Shown here: in pieces, positions 6,944 to 14,415 of the stretch
Position numbering within the stretch: the first letter of the stretch is position 1
Layout: each line of letters starts with the position of its first letter
Assembly: GCA_023398855.1 (NCBI GenBank)
Contig: JAEWRS010000079.1
Span: forward strand, 1 to 17,637
Direction of reading: 5' to 3'
Length of the DNA: 17,637 nt
From: Bacillota bacterium
GTDB lineage: Bacteria; Bacillota; Clostridia; Lachnospirales; Lachnospiraceae
The notes under the pieces: generated by a model
Seen by the model: the letters and a program-made list of their open reading frames with translations, nothing else
What the model was told of the DNA's origin: nothing
The model's database searches: none
Made by a program: the position numbers and the translations under genes

Positions 6944-8419
6944 ATGAAGTTTAAAGAATGGTTAAAGGATTTAACCTATGAGGTGTTACAGGGAAGCCTT
7001 GAGATAGATGCAGAGGATGTGATATATGACTCCAGAAAAGCCAGGAAAGGAGTCGTATTCGTCTGTATGAAGGGAACAAGAACCGATTCCCATGAGTTTA
7101 TTCCTGATGTGGTAGCTGCAGGGACCGAGATCCTTGTAGTGGAACGAAAGACAGAGATTCCTGATGGCGTAACTGCCATCCTCGTACATAATGCAAGAGA
7201 AGCCCTGGCCCTGCTTGCTGCAGCCAGATTTGGTTATCCGGCAGAAAAGATGGTAACAATCGGTGTGACAGGAACCAAGGGTAAAACTACCACTACCCAT
7301 ATGATCAAGACCATTTTGGAGGCTTGCGGAAAGAAAGTGGGAATGATCGGAACCACTGGCATTGTCATTGGCCAGGAAGTAACTCCCACGGTTAATACCA
7401 CTCCCGAGTCTTATGAGCTTCACCAGGCTTTCAGCCGTATGGCAGAGGCTGGCTGCGAATATATGGTGATGGAGGTTTCCTCCCAGGCTTTTAAGATGCA
7501 CCGGGTAGACGGGATCTGTTTTGATTACGGACTGTTTACCAATATTTCCCCGGATCATATCGGACCGGATGAGCACAAGGATTTTGAAGAATATCTGTAT
7601 TTTAAATCCCGTATTTTTTCCTGCTGTAAAGTGGGAATCATGAACAAGGATGATGACCACTGGGAGGAAGTAGTTAAGGATGCCTCCTGCAGGCTCTATT
7701 CCTTTTCCATGGAGAAAAAGAATACAGATTTTAAGGCTGAGGCTATCCGCTATATCGCACAGCCGGATTTTGTTGGACTGGAATTTGACATCAAAGGAAT
7801 CTGTGAGCTTTCTGTGCGGGTGAATATTCCGGGGCGGTTTAATGTTGCCAATGCCCTGGCAGCAGTGAGCGTTTTAAGCTTTTTAGAGCTTCCCAAGGAA
7901 AATATCTGTCATGGTCTGGAACATTTAAATGTAAACGGACGTATGGAAATTGTATATGCTTCTGAAACATGTACAGTGATCGTGGATTATGCCCATAATG
8001 CGGTCAGCATGGAAAGCCTGCTTTCAACGCTCAGGGATTATCACCCCAAACGCCTTGTCTGTGTTTTTGGCTGCGGCGGAAACCGTTCCAAAGACCGGCG
8101 TATTTCCATGGGAGACAGTGCTGGACGTCTGGCTGATTTTACCATTATCACTGCAGATAATTCCCGATACGAAAAAACGGAAGATATTATTGCAGATATT
8201 CGGGGAAGTCTTAAAAAGACCGGAGGAGCGTTTATGGAAATCCCGGACCGGAGAGAAGCCATCCTCTACAGTATCACCCATGCCCAGCCAGGCGACATGA
8301 TTGCCATCATTGGAAAGGGACATGAGGATTACCAGGAAATGAACGGAGTCCGCTACCACTTTTCTGACAGGGAAGAGGTTTTAAAAGCGGTTGATTTCCA
8401 GCTTGCAAAGGAAACTTAA
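6944..8419 (+). CDS. murE: UDP-MurNAc-tripeptide ligase (MurE)
   Basis: MurE adds the third residue of the peptidoglycan stem peptide (meso-diaminopimelate or L-lysine) to UDP-MurNAc-L-Ala-D-Glu using ATP. The product has 491 residues from the chosen ATG at 6944, which follows GGGAGG (6934-6939). A TTG at 6932 would add four residues but overlaps that site. The N-terminal UMP-binding domain is followed by the ATP loop GVTGTKGKTTTT (107-118, K114), the central domain, and PGRFNVANALAA at the start of the C-terminal domain. The amino-acid-selecting motif reads DNSR (405-408) where meso-DAP enzymes normally have DNPR. N406, R408 and the GKGHE motif (457-461), which contact diaminopimelate in E. 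coli MurE, are kept, so I favour meso-DAP. The motif VDYAHN replaces the more common DYAHTP. murF follows after 124 nt. Confidence 0.92.
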   Translation: MKFKEWLKDLTYEVLQGSLEIDAEDVIYDSRKARKGVVFVCMKGTRTDSHEFIPDVVAAGTEILVVERKTEIPDGVTAILVHNAREALALLAAARFGYPAEKMVTIGVTGTKGKTTTTHMIKTILEACGKKVGMIGTTGIVIGQEVTPTVNTTPESYELHQAFSRMAEAGCEYMVMEVSSQAFKMHRVDGICFDYGLFTNISPDHIGPDEHKDFEEYLYFKSRIFSCCKVGIMNKDDDHWEEVVKDASCRLYSFSMEKKNTDFKAEAIRYIAQPDFVGLEFDIKGICELSVRVNIPGRFNVANALAAVSVLSFLELPKENICHGLEHLNVNGRMEIVYASETCTVIVDYAHNAVSMESLLSTLRDYHPKRLVCVFGCGGNRSKDRRISMGDSAGRLADFTIITADNSRYEKTEDIIADIRGSLKKTGGAFMEIPDRREAILYSITHAQPGDMIAIIGKGHEDYQEMNGVRYHFSDREEVLKAVDFQLAKET

Positions 8420-8441
8420 ACTGGAAGGCAGCGACAATAAA

Positions 8442-8483
8442 GAAATGCCGGAAGCCGTAGGAAGACGCGGCTTTCGGCATTTC
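8442..8483 (+). repeat. 16-bp stem-loop between murE and murF
   Basis: GAAATGCCGGAAGCCG (8442-8457) pairs with CGGCTTTCGGCATTTC (8468-8483) over 16 bp, with one G-U wobble on the plus strand and a 10-nt loop. The bases that follow (CGCGGTAGATG) contain no U-tract, so it is not a typical plus-strand terminator. On the minus strand the hairpin is followed only by a weak TTTATT. It sits 22 nt after the murE stop in a 124-nt gap, the largest between plus-strand genes here. Possible roles are mRNA processing or stability, or a dispersed repeat. I found no second copy in the window. The rest of the gap holds only the murF ribosome binding site. Confidence 0.7.
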
Positions 8484-8543
8484 CGCGGTAGATGACAGAG
8501 AAAAGGAATGTACGCTTCAAGCGGACATGGAACGGAGGAAATA

Positions 8544-9914
8544 ATGGTGAATATGACGGTAAAGGAAATACTTTTGTTCACTGGCGGAAGACTTCTTTGC
8601 GGAAGTGAGGATACGGTTCTGGAGCACATAAGCATTGATTCCAGGACAATGAAGGGGAATGATCTGTTTGTCCCTCTCATCGGAGAAAGACAGGATGCCC
8701 ACCATTTTATTGAGCAGGCCTTTGACAACGGGGCCGCGGCAGTCCTTACCAGCCGGCATGATGCCATGGACTCGGCCAGACCATGGATCAGAGTGGAAGA
8801 TACAAAGCAGGCGCTTCAGGCCATAGGAAGCAATTACAGGGACCTATTGACCCTTCCCCTGGTCGGTATTACGGGAAGCGTGGGAAAGACTACGACAAGA
8901 GAGATGGTTGCCTGTGCTTTGTCTGCACGTTATACCGTCTATAAGACTCCTGGAAATCATAACAGCCAGGTAGGAGTCCCCATCACCATATCAGAGATAA
9001 CTCCTGAGGCTGAAATCGGGGTCATTGAACTGGGGATGAGTGAACCGGGAGAACTGACTGTTATTGCAAAAATTGCAAAAATCCAGATGGCTGTAATCAC
9101 CAACATCGGAGTGACACATATTGAGCAGCTGGGTTCCCAGGAAAACATTTACAGGGAAAAACTGACTATCCAGGACGGATTGGCTGAAGGCGGAATCCTA
9201 TTTCTAAACGGGGATGACCAGCTTTTAAAGACTACAAAGGCAAAAGCAGGCTTCCGGACTATCTACTACGGAACCGGAGAAAATTGTGATTACAGGGCTT
9301 TGGATATTCATTTAGACGAGGGGCTTCCGGCTTTTACGGCAGCCTTCGGACCTCAAAGGATTCCCGTGCGCCTGGCTGTAATGGGAAGTCATAATGTGCT
9401 GAATGCCATGGTTTCTCTTGCAGTGGCATCTGAGTGCGGTATTCCCATGGAGGAAGCAGCAAAATGCCTTCAGGAATTTACCGGCTTTAAGAACCGGCAG
9501 CAGATCTATTACGCAGACGGAATGACCATCATTGATGATACATATAACGCAAGCCCTGTTTCCATGAAAGCAGGACTGGAAGTTCTGGGCTCCATCACAA
9601 AAGCAAAACGCAGAATTGCCGTGCTGGCCGATATGAAGGAACTGGGAGAAAAATCTCCCCAATACCATTATGAAATCGGAGAATACATTGCAGCGCATCC
9701 GGTATATGAAGTGGTGACCCTGGGAGAGCTGGCAGGGGAAATAGCCAGGGCTGTAAAGGAACATGCGCCTCAGATTCTGGTAAAGGAATTCTTGGAACCG
9801 GATGAACTGGTTTGTTATTTGAAATCGGAATTAAAAGAAGGGGATTGTGTGCTGTTTAAAGGCTCCAACAGCATGAAGCTCAGCCCGGTTGCAGAAAAGT
9901 TTTACTTGAACTGA
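8544..9914 (+). CDS. murF: UDP-MurNAc-tripeptide:D-Ala-D-Ala ligase (MurF)
   Basis: MurF joins D-Ala-D-Ala to UDP-MurNAc-tripeptide in the cytoplasm, completing the pentapeptide precursor of peptidoglycan. I chose the ATG at 8544 because GGAGG (8534-8538) precedes it at a proper distance. An upstream in-frame ATG at 8508 has AAAAGGA only one base away and would add 12 unconserved residues. The 456-residue product has the ATP loop GITGSVGKTTTREM (108-121, K115), then GNHNSQVGVP, ELGMSEPGE, the THIEQLGS segment and DTYNASPVSM in the C-terminal domain, all hallmarks of MurF. It comes after MurE in the pathway as in the genome. priA starts 51 nt downstream. A short 5-bp dyad (TGCCC 9932-9936, GGGCA 9946-9950) in that gap looks too weak for a terminator. 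Confidence 0.95.
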   Translation: MVNMTVKEILLFTGGRLLCGSEDTVLEHISIDSRTMKGNDLFVPLIGERQDAHHFIEQAFDNGAAAVLTSRHDAMDSARPWIRVEDTKQALQAIGSNYRDLLTLPLVGITGSVGKTTTREMVACALSARYTVYKTPGNHNSQVGVPITISEITPEAEIGVIELGMSEPGELTVIAKIAKIQMAVITNIGVTHIEQLGSQENIYREKLTIQDGLAEGGILFLNGDDQLLKTTKAKAGFRTIYYGTGENCDYRALDIHLDEGLPAFTAAFGPQRIPVRLAVMGSHNVLNAMVSLAVASECGIPMEEAAKCLQEFTGFKNRQQIYYADGMTIIDDTYNASPVSMKAGLEVLGSITKAKRRIAVLADMKELGEKSPQYHYEIGEYIAAHPVYEVVTLGELAGEIARAVKEHAPQILVKEFLEPDELVCYLKSELKEGDCVLFKGSNSMKLSPVAEKFYLN

Positions 9915-9965
9915 TAATCTTGCAGCCTTTATGCCCAAACAGCATGGGCAGAAAAGAGGAAACAG

Positions 9966-12194
9966 ATGGCAGAACGATTTGCTCGGATTATTATTGACAT
10001 TTCCCACGAAAAGGTTGACAGAACCTTTGATTACCGGATACCGGCAGAGCTTCTTGAAGAAGTTACAGTTGGTTCTCTGGTTTTAATTCCTTTTGGAAAA
10101 GGGAATTCCACGCGGAAAGGATATGTGGTGGGAATTGCCGGTCATACGGATTATGATCCGGATAAGATTAAGGAAATAGCAGGGATTGTGGCCGATGGCA
10201 TATCAGCGGAGTCCCTGCTCATTTCCCTTGCATGGTGGCTGAAAGAGCAGTATGGTTCCACCATGAACCAGGCATTAAAAACCGTGCTTCCTGTAAAGCA
10301 AAAAGTAAAGCCAAAAGAAAAGAAGGTGCTTAGAAGTCTTTTGGATCATTCCCAGCTTTCCAAAGCCTTAGAAGAGGCAGAAAGAAAAAACTATAAGGCC
10401 AGGACACGGCTTTTTCAGGTACTTTTGAAAACCCCCGTCATTCCCTATGAAATCGCAGTCAACCAGATGAACCTTTCCGCAGCCACCTTAAAACCGGTCA
10501 TTGAAAAGGGATATGTAAGTTTAGACCGGGAAGAGGTTTACAGAAATCCCATTAGGGCTAAAGCAAAAGAAGGGCGCGGTGTGCTTTTAAATGAAGGACA
10601 GCAGGCCATTGTGGACAGTTTTTGCCTGGATTACTCACAAAATATAAGAAAAACCTATTTGATTCACGGTATAACAGGAAGTGGGAAGACAGAGGTTTAC
10701 ATGGAATTAATTCAAAGGGTCATTGAAGATGAGAAGCAGGTGATTGTCCTCATCCCGGAAATCGCCCTGACTTACCAGACAGTACTACGCTTCTATGGCA
10801 GATTTGGAAACCGTGTGTCCATTATTAATTCAAGATTATCGGCAGGAGAACGGTATGATCAGTTTGAGCGGGCAAGAAATGGGGATATTGACATTATGAT
10901 CGGTCCCCGCTCAGCCCTGTTTACTCCTTTTTCCCGTCTTGGCCTGATTCTCATAGATGAAGAGCATGAGGGAGCTTACAAAAGCGAGGTATCTCCCAGA
11001 TACCATGCCAGGGATGTGGCTGTAAAAAGAGCCTCCATGCAAGGGGCTTCTTTGGTCCTGGGTTCGGCAACCCCTTCCCTGGAGGCTTATTCAAAAGCCC
11101 TTTTAGGAGAATACAAGCTTTTCCGCCTGAAGGAACGGGCCAAAAAAGACAGTCGTCTTGCAGCAGTAGCTGTAGTGGATTTAAGGCAGGAACTTAAGGA
11201 AGGGAACAAATCCATTTTCAGCAGAAACTTAAAGCTTCTCATGGAAGACCGGCTGAAAAAAAAGGAGCAGATCATGCTATTTATCAACAGACGCGGTTAT
11301 GCAAACTTTGTATCCTGCAGATCCTGCGGCGAAGCCATTCGCTGTCCCCACTGTGATGTGACCCTGACACTTCATAATAACAATCGCCTGGAATGCCATT
11401 ATTGTGGACATTCTGTATCCATGCCAGACCGTTGTCCGGCCTGCAAATCTCCTTACATTGCCAATTTCGGGGTTGGAACTCAGAAAATTGAGCAATTGAC
11501 TAAAAAAATGTTTCCTGATGCCAGGGTCCTTCGAATGGATCTGGATACCACTTCGAAAAAAGGAGGTCATGAAGAAATACTTACGGCCTTTTCTGAGGGA
11601 GAAGCAGACATCCTCATCGGAACCCAGATGATTGTAAAAGGACATGATTTTCCCAATGTGACCCTGGTAGGAGTATTGGCAGCGGATTTATCCTTAAATA
11701 CCCCGGACTACCGCTCAGCAGAGCGGACTTTTCAGCTGCTGACACAGGCAGCAGGCAGAGCCGGACGGGATTGCCGGAATGGTGATGTGGTAATCCAGAC
11801 CTACAGTCCGGAGCATTACAGTATTGTAACAGCATCCAATCAGGATTATGAAACCTTTTACCAGCATGAAATGGCATACCGGCGCCTGATGAAATATCCC
11901 CCGGCAAGTGGTCTGCTGACTGTCCAGTTTTCTTCCAGAGAAGAAAATTTGTTAAACGAAGCAGCGGCCGCGGCGGCCGGATTCATTGCTCCTATAGCCG
12001 TCCAGGAAAGGGCAGAGGTCATTGGCCCGGTAGAAGCTTCCGTTTACAAAATTAATGATATATATAGAAAAATTTTATACTTGAAACAGGAAAACTATGA
12101 TATACTAATAAAAATCAGGGATCAGATCGTCGTTTTTTCAGAAGATCACCGGTATAAATTTGACCAGGTAATGGTCCAATTTGATTTTTCATAA
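9966..12194 (+). CDS. priA: Primosomal protein N', replication restart helicase (PriA)
   Basis: PriA recognises stalled or collapsed forks and D-loops and reloads the replicative helicase, itself acting as a 3'-5' DNA helicase. The 742-residue protein has the N-terminal 3'-DNA-binding domain, then helicase motif I GITGSGKT (235-242, K241) and motif II DEEH (331-334). Eight cysteines in paired CxxC units (C451/C454, C460/C463, C477/C480, C490/C493) form the two zinc sites that are specific to PriA. TQAAGRAGR is helicase motif VI. The ATG follows AGAGGAAACAG. It heads the conserved Firmicutes order priA-def-fmt-rsmB-rlmN-prpC, also found in B. subtilis. Only 18 nt separate it from def. No damage is seen. 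Confidence 0.97.
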   Translation: MAERFARIIIDISHEKVDRTFDYRIPAELLEEVTVGSLVLIPFGKGNSTRKGYVVGIAGHTDYDPDKIKEIAGIVADGISAESLLISLAWWLKEQYGSTMNQALKTVLPVKQKVKPKEKKVLRSLLDHSQLSKALEEAERKNYKARTRLFQVLLKTPVIPYEIAVNQMNLSAATLKPVIEKGYVSLDREEVYRNPIRAKAKEGRGVLLNEGQQAIVDSFCLDYSQNIRKTYLIHGITGSGKTEVYMELIQRVIEDEKQVIVLIPEIALTYQTVLRFYGRFGNRVSIINSRLSAGERYDQFERARNGDIDIMIGPRSALFTPFSRLGLILIDEEHEGAYKSEVSPRYHARDVAVKRASMQGASLVLGSATPSLEAYSKALLGEYKLFRLKERAKKDSRLAAVAVVDLRQELKEGNKSIFSRNLKLLMEDRLKKKEQIMLFINRRGYANFVSCRSCGEAIRCPHCDVTLTLHNNNRLECHYCGHSVSMPDRCPACKSPYIANFGVGTQKIEQLTKKMFPDARVLRMDLDTTSKKGGHEEILTAFSEGEADILIGTQMIVKGHDFPNVTLVGVLAADLSLNTPDYRSAERTFQLLTQAAGRAGRDCRNGDVVIQTYSPEHYSIVTASNQDYETFYQHEMAYRRLMKYPPASGLLTVQFSSREENLLNEAAAAAAGFIAPIAVQERAEVIGPVEASVYKINDIYRKILYLKQENYDILIKIRDQIVVFSEDHRYKFDQVMVQFDFS

Positions 12195-12212
12195 ATGAGA
12201 GGATAAAGGAAA

Positions 12213-12704
12213 ATGGCAATTAGAAAGATCAGAACCATTGGAGATGAAATTTTAAGAAAACACTGCAAACCTGTAAAAGAAATCACACCAAGAATTACAG
12301 AACTGGTTGGAGATATGTTTGAAACCATGTATGACTCTAACGGGGTCGGCCTGGCAGCTTCTCAAGTGGGTGTTTTAAAGCAAATCGTTGTATTGGATGT
12401 AGAAGACGGAAACCAGTATGTACTCATTAATCCGGAAATTCTTGAGACAAGAGGAAGCCAGACAGGTCCGGAGGGCTGTCTTAGCGTACCAGGAAAATCA
12501 GGAACCGTTACAAGACCTGAGTACGTAAGAATAAAGGCTTATGATGAAACCATGGAGCCATTTGAACTGGAAGGGGAAGGGCTTTTAGCCAGAGCAATCT
12601 GCCATGAATGCGATCATTTAAACGGTGATTTATACGTAGACAAGGTGGAAGGTGAGCTGGAAGATGTCATCCCTGACGAGGAAGAAGGAGAGGTCGAAGA
12701 ATAA
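12213..12704 (+). CDS. def: Peptide deformylase
   Basis: Peptide deformylase removes the N-formyl group from new proteins as they leave the ribosome, using a metal ion (usually iron). All three family motifs are present in the 163-residue product: GVGLAASQVG (44-53), EGCLS with metal ligand C89, and HECDH with ligands H131 and H135 and catalytic E132. The last 15 or so residues are strongly acidic, a modest tail beyond the core. The start follows a purine-rich GAGGATAAAGGA. It is followed after two bases by fmt, which puts on the formyl group that this enzyme takes off, the usual pairing in bacteria. Confidence 0.97.
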   Translation: MAIRKIRTIGDEILRKHCKPVKEITPRITELVGDMFETMYDSNGVGLAASQVGVLKQIVVLDVEDGNQYVLINPEILETRGSQTGPEGCLSVPGKSGTVTRPEYVRIKAYDETMEPFELEGEGLLARAICHECDHLNGDLYVDKVEGELEDVIPDEEEGEVEE

Positions 12705-12706
12705 TT

Positions 12707-13696
12707 ATGCGCATCGTATTTATGGGAACGCCTGATTTTTCCGTTCCAGCCCTTGTGGCATTGCAGGAGGCGGGTCATGAAATCCTTGCAGTTGTTACTC
12801 AGCCGGACAAACCAAAGGGAAGAGGCAAGGAGGTCCAGATGACTCCTGTAAAGGAAAAGGCTCTGGAATACCAGATTCCTGTTTACCAGCCGGTCAAGGC
12901 AAGGAGTCCGGAATTTGTTAAAATCTTATCTGATATGGCTCCAGAACTTATCGTTGTAATTGCTTTTGGACAGCTCCTGCCAAAATCCATCCTGGATATT
13001 CCCCAATTGGGCTGTGTAAATATTCATGCCTCCCTGCTTCCCAAATACCGTGGTGCATCACCCATACAGTATGCAGTGATTAATGGAGAAAAAGAAAGCG
13101 GTGTTACAACCATGATGATGGCAGAGACCCTGGATACAGGTGATATGCTGGATCAGGAAACAGTTGCTTTGGATGAAAAAGAAACCTTTGGCAGCCTGCA
13201 TGATAAGCTGAGCAATATGGGCGGCAGACTTATTTTAAAAACCATTGAAAAATTAAAAGAAGGGACTGCCAGCCCTACTCCCCAGGATGATTCCAATACT
13301 TGTTATGTTGGCATGATAAAAAAGTCCATGGGAGATATTGACTGGTCAATGGATGCAGCAGCTATTGAGCGGCTGATCAGAGGTTTAAATCCTTGGCCAA
13401 GCGCTTATACGGCCTGGAATGGAAAAGTGATAAAACTGTGGGATGCAAAGGTGATAGATAAGGAATATGAGGGTGTCTGCGGCCAAGTGACGGAAGTGAG
13501 CCGTGACTCTCTGGTAATTAAGACCGGAAAAGGCAGTTTATCTATTCTCAAGCTGCAGCTGCAGGGAAAAAAATGCATGGATATTGATGCCTTTCTCCGT
13601 GGTTACCAGATTGAAAAGGGCACTGTTTTACAACGGCTTGCCGAAACCGCTTCCAGTCCTGACAATATGGGCAGGAAAGAAGAAAGGAGAGTCTGA
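12707..13696 (+). CDS. fmt: Methionyl-tRNA formyltransferase
   Basis: Fmt transfers a formyl group from 10-formyl-THF to methionine on initiator tRNA. The 329-residue product has an N-terminal Rossmann-type formyltransferase domain with catalytic N105 and H107, the SLLP segment (109-112) followed by KYRGASPI, and D143 in LDTGD. The C-terminal OB-like domain binds tRNA. The last 20 or so residues form a charged tail beyond the usual 310-315 residues. The ATG lies two bases after the def stop, and the ribosome binding site (GAAGGAGAGG) is inside def, so the two are probably translationally coupled. Its cofactor would be supplied by Fhs, encoded in the same gene cluster. Confidence 0.97.
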   Translation: MRIVFMGTPDFSVPALVALQEAGHEILAVVTQPDKPKGRGKEVQMTPVKEKALEYQIPVYQPVKARSPEFVKILSDMAPELIVVIAFGQLLPKSILDIPQLGCVNIHASLLPKYRGASPIQYAVINGEKESGVTTMMMAETLDTGDMLDQETVALDEKETFGSLHDKLSNMGGRLILKTIEKLKEGTASPTPQDDSNTCYVGMIKKSMGDIDWSMDAAAIERLIRGLNPWPSAYTAWNGKVIKLWDAKVIDKEYEGVCGQVTEVSRDSLVIKTGKGSLSILKLQLQGKKCMDIDAFLRGYQIEKGTVLQRLAETASSPDNMGRKEERRV

Positions 13697-13698
13697 TT

Positions 13699-14415
13699 AT
13701 GTATTATGGCGGAATGATGGGATACTATATGGATCCTACCTGGATCCTTGTTATCATCGGAGCAGTTTTGTCCATGGGGGCATCTGCAAAAGTGAACAGT
13801 ACATTTAATAAATATTCGAAGGTGAGAAGCATGTCTGGGATGACTGGGGCAGAAGCAGCAAAGCGCCTTTTGAATTCCCAGGGAATTTATGATGTACAGG
13901 TAAGGTCTGTGGGCGGTCAGCTTACAGATCATTATGACCCAAGGACCAAGACAGTGAATTTGTCTGAGACTGTTTACGGCTCTACATCAGTAGCGGCAAT
14001 CGGTGTAGCCGCACATGAATGCGGCCATGTAATGCAGGACAATACTGGCTATATTCCCTTAAAACTTCGTGGGGCTATTGTTCCTGCGGCCAATATCGGT
14101 TCCAAGGCAGCATTGCCCATTATCATTCTTGGAGTGATTCTAGGAGGCATGGGTTCCCCCTTGGTCAATATTGGGTTAATCCTGTTTTCTCTGGCCGTTA
14201 TATTCCAGTTAGTCACTTTGCCCGTGGAATTCAACGCTTCCAGCCGGGCTGTCACACTTCTTGGGCAGACAGGGATTTTAGGAGACCAGGAATTAGGCTA
14301 TACCAGAAAAGTGCTGGGTGCCGCTGCCTTAACCTATGTTGCAGCCCTTGCTGCCACCGTACTGCAGCTTTTGAGGCTGGTCATCCTGTTCGGAGGAAGA
14401 AGGAATGATGACTAA
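13699..14415 (+). CDS. yugP: Membrane zinc metallopeptidase, YugP type
   Basis: This 238-residue protein belongs to the neutral zinc metallopeptidase family of B. subtilis YugP (Pfam Zn_peptidase_2). The zinc motif HECGH is at 106-110 (ligands H106 and H110, catalytic E107); E177 in LPVEFNAS is a plausible third ligand. Hydrophobic segments near residues 13-31, 135-152, 155-174 and 206-230 indicate an integral membrane protein with the active site between helix 1 and the hairpin. The start is two bases after the fmt stop with AAAGGAGAG upstream, and its end overlaps rsmB by 11 nt, so it is embedded in the translation operon. The family's substrate is unknown to me. B. subtilis has no such gene between fmt and rsmB, whereas I recall this placement from clostridia. 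Confidence 0.88.
   Translation: MYYGGMMGYYMDPTWILVIIGAVLSMGASAKVNSTFNKYSKVRSMSGMTGAEAAKRLLNSQGIYDVQVRSVGGQLTDHYDPRTKTVNLSETVYGSTSVAAIGVAAHECGHVMQDNTGYIPLKLRGAIVPAANIGSKAALPIIILGVILGGMGSPLVNIGLILFSLAVIFQLVTLPVEFNASSRAVTLLGQTGILGDQELGYTRKVLGAAALTYVAALAATVLQLLRLVILFGGRRNDD

Noticed and set aside
6986..7660. A 224-codon open frame on the minus strand
   Set aside because: It is fully antisense to murE, has no recognisable domain or good ribosome binding site, and its composition (rich in His, Ser and Cys) is that of a shadow frame.
8442..8483. Rho-independent terminator after murE
   Set aside because: There is no run of T after the stem on the plus strand and only a weak one on the minus strand.
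8508..8543. Earlier ATG start for murF
   Set aside because: The ribosome binding site is only one base from that ATG and the added residues are not MurF-like; GGAGG before 8544 is well placed.
11960..11980. Short GC-rich run in priA
   Set aside because: It only encodes a run of alanines in a helix and does not disturb the reading frame.
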